A DNA stretch of 64,000 nucleotides from Bacteroidota bacterium (GCA_028875875.1 JAGWUV010000013.1:1-64000), one strand, 5' to 3'; positions 8,242 to 17,554 are shown, numbered from the stretch's first letter. Notes: a model not told the origin generated them from the letters alone. Numbers and translations: made by a program.

Positions 8242-9282
8242 ATGAGAACTGCATTAGTTTGTGGAGCCGGTGGTTTTATAGGAGGGCATCTTGTAAAGAG
8301 GCTAAAAAAAGAAGGTTTTTGGGTGCGTGGGGTTGACTTAAAGCAACATGAATATACGCAATTACCAACTGATGACTTTGTTATTGGAGATTTGACAGAC
8401 ATTTCAGTTGTAAATAAAGTTCTGGATCAACCATTTGATGAGTTATATCAGCTAGCTGCCGATATGGGAGGCGCAGGATATCTTTTTGGAGGGGAGAATG
8501 ATGCTAACGTAATGCACAATTCAGGGGTAATTAACTTGAATATTGCAAAGAGAGCTACTGAAATGGGGGTTAAGAAGCTTTTTTATTCTTCTTCTGCGTG
8601 TATGTACCCTGCCTATAATCAAGAAGATCCTGATAATCCTAAATGTGCAGAAAATTCTGCATATCCCGCTGCTCCTGATAGTGAATATGGATGGGAAAAG
8701 TTATTTAGTGAGCGGTTGTATTGTGCATTTCACAGAAATTATGGGTTAAATGTAAAAGTAGCAAGGTTTCATAATGTTTTTGGAATTGAAGGTACCTGGA
8801 ATGGCGGCAAGGAAAAAGCTCCTGCTGCTATGTGTAGAAAGGTAGCAGAAGTTGAAGATGGCGGAACCATAGAAGTATGGGGCGATGGCTTGCAAACAAG
8901 ATCTTTTCTATATGTGGATGAATGTTTAGAAGGAGTTAGAAGATTGATGGATGCTGACTTTATGGGCCCTGTAAATATCGGTTCTGAAGAAATGATCAGT
9001 ATTAATGGTTTGGCACAACTTGTTGCGGAAGTTGCTGGTAAAAAAATTCATATTAAAAATATACCCGGGCCGATGGGTGTTAGGGGCAGAAATTCTGACA
9101 ATGCATTGATCAAAGAAAAATTGGGATGGGCGCCTAGTAAACCTTTACGTGAGGGTATTGAAAAAACGTATTACTGGATTAACGAGCAAGTGAAGCTTCA
9201 AAAAGCTGAGGTGAAATTGAATAAGTCTTTATATAATGAAGTTTCTATTGGCAGTTGTTCTCTTCAGGATAGTTGTCGATAG
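8242..9282 (+). CDS. NAD-dependent epimerase, GDP-mannose 3,5-epimerase-like
   Basis: A 346-residue extended SDR. GAGGFIGG (8-15) binds NAD. ADMGGAGYLF (73-82), SSSACMYP with C120, Y149/K153 (YxxxK) and GGKEKAPAAMCRK with K192 align throughout with plant GDP-mannose 3,5-epimerase (GME); the spacing of Cys, Tyr and both Lys is the same as in the plant enzyme. WGDGLQTRSF and PGPMGVRGRNSDN are also GME-like. Product would be GDP-L-galactose or GDP-L-gulose for a polysaccharide; this is inference from family. The last ~30 residues are not family-typical. It follows the glycosyltransferase by one base. Confidence 0.85.
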   Translation: MRTALVCGAGGFIGGHLVKRLKKEGFWVRGVDLKQHEYTQLPTDDFVIGDLTDISVVNKVLDQPFDELYQLAADMGGAGYLFGGENDANVMHNSGVINLNIAKRATEMGVKKLFYSSSACMYPAYNQEDPDNPKCAENSAYPAAPDSEYGWEKLFSERLYCAFHRNYGLNVKVARFHNVFGIEGTWNGGKEKAPAAMCRKVAEVEDGGTIEVWGDGLQTRSFLYVDECLEGVRRLMDADFMGPVNIGSEEMISINGLAQLVAEVAGKKIHIKNIPGPMGVRGRNSDNALIKEKLGWAPSKPLREGIEKTYYWINEQVKLQKAEVKLNKSLYNEVSIGSCSLQDSCR

Positions 9283-9764
9283 ATAAATAAATTGATGTAG
9301 ATCCAAATATCTATATCATGTTGGATGATTTAGATATTACCCTTTCATTCTCACGGATCTATTAAAGATGTGTCTTGTACTGAAATTACTTTACAGTTAT
9401 ACGGTTATTCCTGAATAGGCTTTACACTGTTTGATAAAACCTTTCTGATAGTGTAGCCGCCTGCTTTGATTTGCCTAAAGTGGCAGATTAGCTTCTGTAA
9501 TTGTGTTTGATAATGATTTTGTAGAGATATCCGGTAAGGGTAAGCTATAGCTCTTTTTTTCTAAAGATGCAGGATGTATAAAAAATAAATATCCTGTTGT
9601 TGATTTTTTGTGTGATTAAAAACTTGTATTCGTTGATGATGATGGGAAACAGAACATGTTAGGCTGGTGCAATGCCGGAACTGAAAAACAAATACCCAGA
9701 TGTCAAGGCTGAAAATGTTATCGTAAATGGAGTGCCGATAGTAATAAGTTCGAAGTGATTATTT
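9283..9764. other. Gene-free stretch, possible decayed coding DNA
   Basis: No intact gene is seen. Around 9625-9765 one frame reads VFVDDDGKQNMLGWCNAG, and after a stop a protein-like SADSNKFEVIIFKVEES, as if a gene had decayed. A 28-codon ORF (9671-9757) overlaps it in another frame. Near 9301-9338 two overlapping inverted repeats (ATCCAA/TTGGAT and AATATCT/AGATATT) interleave. Confidence 0.35.
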
Positions 9765-10454
9765 TTAAGGTAGAAGAATCTGCAATAGATGGCTGATCTC
9801 TTCTACCTGCCTGAAGTTTTCATGTTCAATGTGTGATTCAACTGTTTCCAGTACCCATGTTGTGTGAAAAGGAACATGGATGCCATGCCCGCCGATATTT
9901 AATACTGGTAATATATCCGACTTTAATGAATTGCCTACCATAATAAATTCATACGGGGCAATATCGAGATGGCGGATCAGTTTAAGATAATCCTCCTCCT
10001 TTTTTTCCGACATGATCTCAATATGATGGAAATAATGTTCAAGGCCGGAGTTACGTAATTTTCTTTCCTGGTCTAAGAGATCGCCTTTGGTTGCTACTAC
10101 CAAACGGTATTCCTGCTTCAGCGAAGAGAGTACTTCTTCCACGCCATCCAGTAAAACAATGGGTTTTGCAATCAGTTGTTTTCCCAGGTCAATGATCTTG
10201 TCTACAGCACTTACATCAATGGTATGGTTGGTGATGCGTAAGGCCGTTTCAATCATTGACAATATAAATCCTTTGATTCCATATCCATAGATGCCGATGT
10301 TTTTAATCTCTGTTTGTAACAGTTCTCTTTCCACCGTATGGTGCGGCAGATAATCTTCCAGCATGGCACAAAATTGCTGTTCCGTTTCCCTGAAATAGGG
10401 TTCATTCACCCATAAGGTATCATCTGCATCAAACGCAATTACTTTCAAAGACAT
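9765..10454 (-). CDS. HAD-superfamily hydrolase
   Basis: A 229-residue haloacid-dehalogenase-fold phosphatase. Motif I is DADDTLW (9-15) with the nucleophile Asp, motif II is VVATKGD (the Thr of ATKGD), and motif IV is VGNSLKSDI. A helical cap lies between motifs I and II, as in subfamily I. The substrate cannot be told from sequence; members act on phosphoglycolate, sugar phosphates or nucleotides. It is 18 bp from the MFS gene upstream, likely one transcript. Confidence 0.88.
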   Translation of the reverse strand: MSLKVIAFDADDTLWVNEPYFRETEQQFCAMLEDYLPHHTVERELLQTEIKNIGIYGYGIKGFILSMIETALRITNHTIDVSAVDKIIDLGKQLIAKPIVLLDGVEEVLSSLKQEYRLVVATKGDLLDQERKLRNSGLEHYFHHIEIMSEKKEEDYLKLIRHLDIAPYEFIMVGNSLKSDILPVLNIGGHGIHVPFHTTWVLETVESHIEHENFRQVEEISHLLQILLP

Positions 10455-10472
10455 ATTGAAGATTTAAGAGGA

Positions 10473-11690
10473 TCAGTGTTTTTCGTGACGTAGTGTTTTA
10501 TATGCCAGCAAGGTACTGATTACAGATAATATTGCACCCAGCAACATGGCAGCACCGGGAAAATGTACAGGCGCTTTATCTGATGTGAAATAAGCAAATA
10601 TGTTGGTCATCATGGGTGGGCCAATGATTGCTGTGGCACTCATCAAACTGGTTAATGCACCTTGTAGTTCTCCCTGTTCATTGGGTGAAACATGACCGGA
10701 AATAATACTTTGTAAAGAAGGGCCGGCTATGCCTCCCATGGCATAAGGAATCATAAAAACAAACATCATCCATGTATTGGTGGCAAAAGCAAAGAGACTA
10801 AAGCCTAAAGCATATAATCCCAGCCCGATATATACGCTTCTTTGTTGCCCGAGTTTTGGAATGATCACCCTTATCAAACCACCTTGTACAAGGCCAACCG
10901 TAAGCCCAACGAAGCCAAGGGAATACCCTACCAGTTGCTCATTCCATCCAAATTTGCTCATAGTATAATACGTCCATGTACTTTGTACTGCATGACCCGC
11001 GATATACAATAAAGTGATAGAAGCAACGAGGCCTGAAACTACGGGGTATTTTTTGAGGTGAAGTAAAGATCCCAGCGGATTGGCCCTCTTCCATTCAAAG
11101 GGCCTTCTGTTCTCTTTACCCAATGATTCGGGAAGAACGAAATATCCATAAAGCCAGTTTAATAAAGCGAGGGTAGCTGCAGCGAAAAATGGTACTCTTG
11201 AACCGTAATGCCCTAACAAGCCTCCCAAAACAGGACCAATAATAAAGCCTACGCCAAATGCAGCACCAATCATTCCAAAGTTCTGTGCTCTTTTCTCCGG
11301 TGTACTTACATCGGCAATATAAGCAGAAGCCGTAGTAAAGCTTCCTCCTGTGATACCCGCAATAATACGACCAACAAATAGCCATATAATATTTGGAGCA
11401 AATCCTTGTAGAATATAGTCGATCCCAAAGCCAAAGAGAGAAAAAAGCAAAACAGGTCTTCTTCCATATTTATCACTCAGGTTGCCCAAAATAGGGGCAC
11501 AAATAAACTGCATGATGGCATAAGCAAACAGTAGCCATCCCCCGTACCTGGAAGCATCACTGAGATCGCCGTGTATCAGTTCTTCAATCAATTTCGGCAT
11601 AACGGGTATGATAATGCCGAAGCCCGTAACATCGATCAGTAAGGTGATGAAAATAAAACCTAGCGCCGCCTGTTTTTTGTCTTTTGCCAT
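10473..11690 (-). CDS. MFS transporter, TCR/TetA-like subfamily
   Basis: About 405 residues with 12 predicted membrane helices. Motif A is [14 protein letters not shown] after TM2, and the first helix contains [13 protein letters not shown], typical of drug:proton antiporters like TetA and related proteins. The first 7 residues of the longest frame are not family-like; ATG at 11690 (MAKDKKQ) is preferred. Resistance to tetracycline cannot be claimed: many chromosomal Bacteroidota relatives of TetA have no known substrate. Confidence 0.88.
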   Translation of the reverse strand: MAKDKKQAALGFIFITLLIDVTGFGIIIPVMPKLIEELIHGDLSDASRYGGWLLFAYAIMQFICAPILGNLSDKYGRRPVLLFSLFGFGIDYILQGFAPNIIWLFVGRIIAGITGGSFTTASAYIADVSTPEKRAQNFGMIGAAFGVGFIIGPVLGGLLGHYGSRVPFFAAATLALLNWLYGYFVLPESLGKENRRPFEWKRANPLGSLLHLKKYPVVSGLVASITLLYIAGHAVQSTWTYYTMSKFGWNEQLVGYSLGFVGLTVGLVQGGLIRVIIPKLGQQRSVYIGLGLYALGFSLFAFATNTWMMFVFMIPYAMGGIAGPSLQSIISGHVSPNEQGELQGALTSLMSATAIIGPPMMTNIFAYFTSDKAPVHFPGAAMLLGAILSVISTLLAYKTLRHEKH

Positions 11691-11744
11691 GGTGTTCAAG
11701 TGTGGCAGCAAAATAACAGGAAATAATTACACGATATTCATTGC

Positions 11745-12224
11745 TTACACGAGTGAAGGAGTTGCAGGTTGGTAATCGAGTAATTGTTCCGGTATTTGTA
11801 TCTGATCGATCATTTTGTCCTCCAGTAACTGGGCAAACGTTTCAAAATATACGATCACATCTTCTCTTATATTACGTTTTAACCAACGAAAGCCACCGGG
11901 TAATTTTTCTAAAACGGCTCTGTCGTCAAGATATTCAAGGTGATGTATGTCGGTAGGTGTTAATCCGATCTGTTGCAGTTTGAACAATAATAAACTTACA
12001 GGGGCATCTGTAACACCGCAATATTCCTCCGCCAGTTCAGTCCATTCCCCAAAGCCTGTGTGTGCATAGCTCAAAATTTCTTCTTTGCTTAAGCGTGTTA
12101 CCACCTGGAGGAGATTTCCGCAGTTGCAACTACCGTGGTTTCCCCATGCATAAGCGGCGCCATTTTTTAATTGCGTTGCAGTTTTACGTAATGCATCGAT
12201 CAGTTCTATAGATGGATGAGCCAT
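11745..12224 (-). CDS. Conserved-looking protein of unknown function
   Basis: About 159 residues, soluble, no signal peptide. Seen: a CNCG motif near residue 35 in GNHGSCNCGN, which could bind a metal; otherwise a mixed alpha/beta composition. I chose the internal ATG (MAHPSIELIDAL) over one eight codons upstream, because the upstream residues look unstructured. It lies between the MFS gene (opposite end 54 bp away) and the divergent membrane-protein gene. I do not recognise a family. Confidence 0.65.
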   Translation of the reverse strand: MAHPSIELIDALRKTATQLKNGAAYAWGNHGSCNCGNLLQVVTRLSKEEILSYAHTGFGEWTELAEEYCGVTDAPVSLLLFKLQQIGLTPTDIHHLEYLDDRAVLEKLPGGFRWLKRNIREDVIVYFETFAQLLEDKMIDQIQIPEQLLDYQPATPSLV

Positions 12225-12360
12225 AATAAATCTTTTACTGAATAACAATCAATGAGAAAATATGGTTGAAAAAGTCACTAAAATATTTGTGCTTTTTATT
12301 AGATAGCAGGCAACTGGAAGAAAAAGAATGCCGTTATGTACCATAAAGAAATCATCACAC

Positions 12361-12978
12361 ATGAGAGCATTTGTTTTTTTCTTTTTGTTCCTTTTGGCAG
12401 GATCCAAGGTTTTTTCACAAACAGATAGCCTGCTAAGCAGCTTGCAGGCTGATACAGCTTCGCAACCTTTATTGCCGGCAAAAATGTTGCCCAGCCAAAG
12501 ATTTTTTTGGGGAGAACATGGTTTGTTCCGAAATGCATCACATCCACTAACAAGCGAACGCAGGGAAAAAGAGTTAAGGCTACGCAGAAAAATGCTGGTA
12601 GCACACCAGGTATTAGGATTTGCAACATTAGGAGGTTTTATTGCACAAGGAATTGTTGGGGCACAACTGTATAACAACCCTACCATGCAAATAAGAGCCA
12701 CCCATCATTACATAGCCAGTTGCATCAATATCAGTTATTCATTAACAGCTTTGATGTCTTTAACTTCCCCGCCACCATTGGTTAACAGGGATAGAGGTAT
12801 TACTTCTATCCGTATACATAAATGGCTCGCCGTTGTGCATATGGCAGGAATGATCGCTACCAATATTCTTGCATCTAAAATTGAAGATCATCCGGAGCTG
12901 AAACCGTATCACCGGGCTGCTGCCTACACAACGTTTGGTGCATTTACGGCAGCGATGCTAGTGATTAAACTTAAATAA
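12361..12978 (+). CDS. Four-helix membrane protein with conserved histidines, b561-like
   Basis: About 205 residues: signal peptide (MRAFVFFFLFLLAGSKVFSQ), a short periplasmic segment, then four membrane helices each carrying histidines near the ends (LVAHQVLGF, RATHHYIAS, RIHKWLAVVHMAG, PYHRAAAY). Four helices with paired histidines is the layout of cytochrome b561-type di-haem proteins. The next gene, 10 bp downstream, encodes a YceI protein, and E. coli yceJ-yceI has the same pairing of b561-like and YceI proteins. Haem binding is inference; clear b561 family motifs are not seen. Start: the upstream in-frame ATG precedes a non-hydrophobic leader, so ATG 12361 is preferred. Confidence 0.6.
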   Translation: MRAFVFFFLFLLAGSKVFSQTDSLLSSLQADTASQPLLPAKMLPSQRFFWGEHGLFRNASHPLTSERREKELRLRRKMLVAHQVLGFATLGGFIAQGIVGAQLYNNPTMQIRATHHYIASCINISYSLTALMSLTSPPPLVNRDRGITSIRIHKWLAVVHMAGMIATNILASKIEDHPELKPYHRAAAYTTFGAFTAAMLVIKLK

Positions 12979-12988
12979 AATTAATGTT

Positions 12989-13546
12989 ATGAAAAGCTTT
13001 CTCCTTGGTATGGTTTGTTCGCTACTATTTTTTTCCGGAACAGCTTATAAAAGAGTGGACGTTAAAACAGTTAGAGCCGATAAGACAAAATCATACATTA
13101 CTTATCACATGTCGCATCCTTTGCACAATTGGGATGGCACCAGCAAAGAAGTAGATGCTGTGATACAATATGATGCTGTTTCCAGGCATATCCTAAAAGT
13201 GGCGGCCCTGGCCAAAGTAGCTTCTTTCGACAGTAAGAACTCTAACAGGGATTCGCACATGCTGGAAGTGACGGATGCTATTAAGTTTCCCAGTGTGAGT
13301 TTTGTGAGCAGCAGTATTGTTTATAGCGGCAGTAGTATTAATGTTTCAGGAACACTCAGCTTTCATGGGTTGAATAAAAATATCAGCTTCACAGCCAATG
13401 AGCAAGAACAGGGATCACATAAAATTGTAACCGGAAAATTTGTGCTGCTGCTTGACGATTTTAAAGTAGAGCGGCCTTCGATGATGATGATGAAAACGGA
13501 TAATGAAATGAAGTTTGATTTTGTGATGGACTTTCCCATGAATTAA
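12989..13546 (+). CDS. YceI-family lipid-binding-fold secreted protein
   Basis: A 185-residue secreted protein: N-terminal signal (LLGMVCSLLFFSGTA) followed by a YceI domain. Family features are YHMSHPLHNWDGTSKEV, the VASFDSKNSNRDSHMLEV loop, IKFPSVSFVS and VSGTLSFHGLNKNISF. YceI domains form a lipocalin-like barrel that binds isoprenoids such as polyprenols or ubiquinone-like molecules. The ligand here could be menaquinone or a polyprenol. Probably co-transcribed with the histidine-rich membrane protein upstream. Confidence 0.88.
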   Translation: MKSFLLGMVCSLLFFSGTAYKRVDVKTVRADKTKSYITYHMSHPLHNWDGTSKEVDAVIQYDAVSRHILKVAALAKVASFDSKNSNRDSHMLEVTDAIKFPSVSFVSSSIVYSGSSINVSGTLSFHGLNKNISFTANEQEQGSHKIVTGKFVLLLDDFKVERPSMMMMKTDNEMKFDFVMDFPMN

Positions 13547-13555
13547 CAGGGAAAT

Positions 13556-13588
13556 AAAAAAGGTGAGAAGTTATTGCTCACCTTTTGT
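13556..13588. terminator. Bidirectional terminator between yceI-like and pruA
   Basis: AAAAGGTGAG and CTCACCTTTT flank a 10-nt loop, with A- and T-runs on either side. It serves both convergent genes. Confidence 0.75.
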
Positions 13589-13604
13589 TCTATAAAAGCA
13601 TGGT

Positions 13605-15236
13605 TTAAGCTTCCTGTAAGAAAGGATAACGATAGTCCGTTGGCGGATTGAACGTTTCCTTGATTGTTCTTGCACTTAACCACCTGTAGAGGTTTAGCAT
13701 GCTTCCTGCTTTATCATTGGTACCACTGGCTCTTGCCCCTCCAAAGGGTTGTTGCCCTACTACTGCCCCGGTAGGCTTATCGTTGATATAGAAATTGCCG
13801 GCTGCATTTCTCAGTTTATTGCTTGCCAATTCAACAGCATTCCTGTCTTGTGCAAAAATGGCACCCGTTAATGCATATGGTGAAGTGGTATTTACCAATT
13901 CCAGAGTTGCTTCAAATTGTTCTGCATCGTACACGTAGATGGTTAACACGGGGCCGAATATTTCTTCACACATGGTAACGTAATCAGCTTTTTTGGCCTC
14001 GATAACTGTAGGTGCTACAAAGTAGCCTTTCGATTTGTCGCAATGGCCACCCACCAGAATTTCTGCATCACTGCTTTGTTTAGCAGCTTCTATGTAGGAT
14101 TGAATTTTATTAAAGCTTCTTTCATCGATAACAGCATTGATGAAATTGCTGAAATCTTCTACAGTTCCCATTTTAAAACTGTTGATGCCTGCTACCAATT
14201 TTTGTTTGATCTCAGCTGCCAGGTTGGAAGGTAGGTAAGCCCTAGAAGCAGCAGAACATTTCTGTCCCTGGAATTCAAAAGCTCCTCTGAGCAAACCTGT
14301 TACCACGGCATCCACATCGGCACTTTTATGTGCCAGCACAAAATCTTTACCACCTGTTTCGCCTACAATTCTTGGGTATGTTTTATAGCGGCCTATATTT
14401 TTTCCAATGGTTTCCCAAATGTGGTTGAATACACCGGTAGACCCTGTGAAATGCACACCTGCAAAATCCGGGTGAGAAAAGCAAATTTCCCCTAATACAG
14501 GACCATCTACGTAGATCAGGTTAATCACACCATCAGGCAATCCTGCTTCTTTCAATATACGCATGAACATTTGTGCCGAGTACACCTGGGTATTGGCAGG
14601 TTTCCATATCACAACATTACCACACATAGCCACAGAAGTAGGAAGATTACCACCAATAGCCGTAAAGTTGAAGGGAGTAATGGCTAATACAAATCCCTCT
14701 AATGCACGCCATTCGGTTCTGTTGTGCATGCCACTGCTGCTAATAGGTTGTTGCTTATAAATTTCACTTAAAAAATGAACATTGAAACGAAGGAAGTCAA
14801 TAAGTTCACAAGCACTGTCTATCTCAGCCTGGAATGCATTTTTGCTTTGTCCTAACATCGTTGTTCCGTTCATAAAAGAACGATATTTCGTGGCAATGAG
14901 GTCTGCAGCTTTTAAAAAGATGGCTGCCCTGTTTTCCCAACTCATGGTAGCCCATTGTTCTTTTGCTGCCAATGCTGCGGCTATAGCAGCTTCTACATGC
15001 GCTGCATTTCCTTCATGAAAATAGCCCAGGGTATGTTGTGTTTCGTGTGGAGGATGAATGGCGATTTTATTTCCTGTGCGTACTTCCTCGCCCCCAATGT
15101 ACATGGGTATATCTGCTGTTTCGCTTTTGAGTAACGCCAGTGCTTTTTTTAGTGCTGCTCTTTCCGCACTGCCCGGTGCATATGATAAAACAGGCTCATT
15201 GGAGGGCAGCGGGTAAGAGAATGTTCCAAAGTGCAT
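13605..15236 (-). CDS. pruA: L-glutamate gamma-semialdehyde (P5C) dehydrogenase
   Basis: A 543-residue stand-alone P5C dehydrogenase, the second step of proline breakdown to glutamate (NAD-linked). Catalytic Cys is in FEFQGQKCSAASRAYLPSN and the Glu in VGETGGKDFVLAH. ITPFNFTAIGGNLPT and QQPFGGARASGTNDK are characteristic of this class rather than general aldehyde dehydrogenases. The longest frame starts 15 codons earlier, but MHFGTFSYPLPSNEPV at 15236 is the family N-terminus. No proline dehydrogenase gene is adjacent. Confidence 0.95.
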   Translation of the reverse strand: MHFGTFSYPLPSNEPVLSYAPGSAERAALKKALALLKSETADIPMYIGGEEVRTGNKIAIHPPHETQHTLGYFHEGNAAHVEAAIAAALAAKEQWATMSWENRAAIFLKAADLIATKYRSFMNGTTMLGQSKNAFQAEIDSACELIDFLRFNVHFLSEIYKQQPISSSGMHNRTEWRALEGFVLAITPFNFTAIGGNLPTSVAMCGNVVIWKPANTQVYSAQMFMRILKEAGLPDGVINLIYVDGPVLGEICFSHPDFAGVHFTGSTGVFNHIWETIGKNIGRYKTYPRIVGETGGKDFVLAHKSADVDAVVTGLLRGAFEFQGQKCSAASRAYLPSNLAAEIKQKLVAGINSFKMGTVEDFSNFINAVIDERSFNKIQSYIEAAKQSSDAEILVGGHCDKSKGYFVAPTVIEAKKADYVTMCEEIFGPVLTIYVYDAEQFEATLELVNTTSPYALTGAIFAQDRNAVELASNKLRNAAGNFYINDKPTGAVVGQQPFGGARASGTNDKAGSMLNLYRWLSARTIKETFNPPTDYRYPFLQEA

Positions 15237-15366
15237 AGTGTAATAGTTTAAATGAGGCTGCAAGATAACCAATACAGGCATACAACTGTTAGTTTAAGTT
15301 GTAACTTGACAGTTTGATGATATGATAAATTCCAATGGATTGAAGTGAGTTATTTATCTTGCCGCG

Positions 15367-16365
15367 ATGTTTTACTTTTTCAGATTTGGGTATGCGTTGC
15401 TCCGTTTTTCGGTAAGACTTGCCTGGGTGCGTAAAAAAGCCCAGCAGCATTGCACGGCTTTTTTGCAAAGTTTTGAGAAAGAACATCATATGCATTTCGA
15501 TGCCGCTACGTTCAGGAAGATAGTCATGAGCCATTCTTTATATCTGCCCATCGTAAATGATGTATTTGCGGCTTTACATGGAAGGTATACCAGCCATAAA
15601 GAGCAGGAGAGTAGCATCCGGTATTTCATCATGGCATCGGTATACGACAATTTTTTTGATGAAGGGGCGTTAACGCCTGAGCAGATCAGGCAAATCACTT
15701 TCGAGCCCTATCATTACCCTGCTGCTACGGCCGATGAGATCGCAGGGCGTGCCGTTCATCTTTATCTTTTGAAAGAGGTGAAGGAGCAACAAGGTTACAA
15801 AGAAGCATACACAAAAATGTATGAAGCACAATGCGATTCAAAGAAACAGTTTGATGAACAGGTAAGCAATGAAGAACTGTATTCTATCACCACACGTAAA
15901 GGCGGCTATTCTGTTTTGATGTGTAGATATTACCTCGATGTTGAGGCTTCTGCTGCGGAGGAAAAATGCTGGTATACTTTAGGTTCTATCATACAATTTA
16001 CCAATGACTTGTACGATATTTATAAAGACCTGCAATCAGGTATTCAAACATTGCCATCAAGAGCCAGGAAGGTGGATGATGTAGCTATCTTATACGAGCA
16101 ACTGATCGCCAACCTGAAAAACAGTATTCAGCTGCTTCCTTTTTCTTTTTCGAGAAAACAGGAATTTAGTATTGGTATGGCTGCAACGTATTCATTCGGG
16201 TTGGTAGCAATAGACCAGTTGAAAAGATTACAGGGAACAGATGATTTTTTACCTGATCTTCGTTCTATTCCACGCAAAGCACTGATCGTTGATATGCATA
16301 AGCCTGCTAATATTTGGCGATGGATGAAATTTTGTTACCGGTATTCAAAACTTCAAAAAAACTAA
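15367..16365 (+). CDS. Class I isoprenoid-synthase-fold protein
   Basis: A 332-residue, mainly helical protein. DNFFDE (94-99) stands where class I terpene and prenyl synthases have their first Asp-rich metal site, and QFTNDLYDIYKDLQSG (210-225) fits both the NDxx(S/T/D)xxx(D/E) metal triad and the second motif of squalene/phytoene synthases, followed by the similar LPSRAR. K178-G-G in TTRKGG may contact diphosphate. It could be a terpene or prenyl-transfer enzyme, or a degenerate relative. The substrate is unknown. It is 19 bp upstream of the GlmU-like gene; no carotenoid or hopanoid genes are adjacent. Confidence 0.65.
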   Translation: MFYFFRFGYALLRFSVRLAWVRKKAQQHCTAFLQSFEKEHHMHFDAATFRKIVMSHSLYLPIVNDVFAALHGRYTSHKEQESSIRYFIMASVYDNFFDEGALTPEQIRQITFEPYHYPAATADEIAGRAVHLYLLKEVKEQQGYKEAYTKMYEAQCDSKKQFDEQVSNEELYSITTRKGGYSVLMCRYYLDVEASAAEEKCWYTLGSIIQFTNDLYDIYKDLQSGIQTLPSRARKVDDVAILYEQLIANLKNSIQLLPFSFSRKQEFSIGMAATYSFGLVAIDQLKRLQGTDDFLPDLRSIPRKALIVDMHKPANIWRWMKFCYRYSKLQKN

Positions 16366-16384
16366 ATCCAATATAAAATCTTTT

Positions 16385-17554
16385 ATGGCCATCATTTTAT
16401 TTGATAATTGTCTGCGTCATCAACTATATCCTTTAACTGCCACAAGGGCTGTTGCCGATATACGGCTGGGAATACTTACTGCTAAAGAATGGTGGCAGCA
16501 CAGAACACAACAACAAGTGTACGTTATCACGGAAGATTACCTGATGCCTTTGTATGAAAATTTGCCCAAGGGAGAACATGTACTGGTAGATGCATCTTTG
16601 TTTCCTTTTGATGATATGCTGGAAAGAATACTGGAACTGCAAACGGGCACAGCGATAGTGGATGAGAAAGGTATCGTGGCAGGCAAACTAAACGTATACG
16701 TGTCTTTGCAGATGAATGATATACAAACCAACCTGTTCAGTAAAATTATTTCCTCTACTGAAACTTTTCAGCGATTGGAATATCCTTGGCAGATCTTTCA
16801 GTGGAATGATGAAGTGATCCGCAGCGACTTTAAACTTATTACAGCGGGCAGAACTTCGATGCCTATTTCTGCAACAAATCATACTGTACAGGCTGCAGAT
16901 ATTTTTATTGAGGAAGGAGCTAAGGTAGAGTTCGCTTTTCTGAATGCCAGTGCCGGCCCGATTTATATTGGAAAAAATGCCGAAGTATGGGAAGGTGCCT
17001 GTATTCGTGGTCCCTTTGCATTGGGCGAAAATTCCGTTGTGAAAATGGGGGCAAAGATTTATGGAGCCACTACTATTGGTCCGTGGTGTGCAGCAGGCGG
17101 AGAAATAAAAAATGTGGTAATGACAGGTTACAGTAATAAAGCACATGATGGGTACCTGGGCGATAGCGTAATAGGAGAGTGGTGTAACCTTGGTGCAGGC
17201 ACCAGTAACAGCAATGTGAAGAATACAGGAGGCCCTGTAAAAATGTGGAATGCCTTTACACAGCACATGGAAATTGCAGGGAATAAAGCAGGTGTGATTA
17301 TGGGCGATTACTCCCGAACGGCTATTAATTCGTCCATCAACACCGGCAGTATCATAGGTGTATGCGCCAATGTATTTGCTAACGGACTATTACCTAAAGT
17401 AATTGATAGCTGTACATGGGGGATTACTGAAACTTATGATTTTCAGAAGGCGTTAGAAGATATTGCCAACTGGAAACGTATGAAGCACTGTGAAATATCC
17501 GATGAAGAAGTACAAATGCTGCAACATATCTTTGCGGCGGGAAAAGGAAAATAG
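16385..17554 (+). CDS. GlmU-like sugar nucleotidyltransferase / left-handed beta-helix protein
   Basis: A 389-residue protein of the Bacteroidota GlmU-like family, proposed to act as N-acetylglucosamine-1-phosphate uridyltransferase and glucosamine-1-phosphate acetyltransferase. The N-terminal ~170 residues are a degenerate nucleotidyltransferase-like domain (LFDNCLRHQLYPLTATRAVA near the start). From ~175 on are hexapeptide repeats of a left-handed beta-helix (IYIGKNAEVWEGACIRGPFA; GAKIYGATTIGPWCAAGGEI). TRAVADIR is typical of the family. The classical GlmU P-loop-like GxGTRM is absent. Followed by tpiA 81 bp downstream. Confidence 0.82.
   Translation: MAIILFDNCLRHQLYPLTATRAVADIRLGILTAKEWWQHRTQQQVYVITEDYLMPLYENLPKGEHVLVDASLFPFDDMLERILELQTGTAIVDEKGIVAGKLNVYVSLQMNDIQTNLFSKIISSTETFQRLEYPWQIFQWNDEVIRSDFKLITAGRTSMPISATNHTVQAADIFIEEGAKVEFAFLNASAGPIYIGKNAEVWEGACIRGPFALGENSVVKMGAKIYGATTIGPWCAAGGEIKNVVMTGYSNKAHDGYLGDSVIGEWCNLGAGTSNSNVKNTGGPVKMWNAFTQHMEIAGNKAGVIMGDYSRTAINSSINTGSIIGVCANVFANGLLPKVIDSCTWGITETYDFQKALEDIANWKRMKHCEISDEEVQMLQHIFAAGKGK

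Noticed and set aside
10473-11690. Tetracycline-resistance gene
   Set aside because: The sequence fits the TetA-like subfamily, but no resistance-specific context is seen and chromosomal relatives are common; it is left as a generic exporter.
12249-12701. Minus-strand open frame of 150 codons
   Set aside because: Antisense to the b561-like gene and without recognisable features.
16688-17266. Antisense open frame of 192 codons in the GlmU-like gene
   Set aside because: Arises from the hexapeptide-repeat codon pattern on the other strand.
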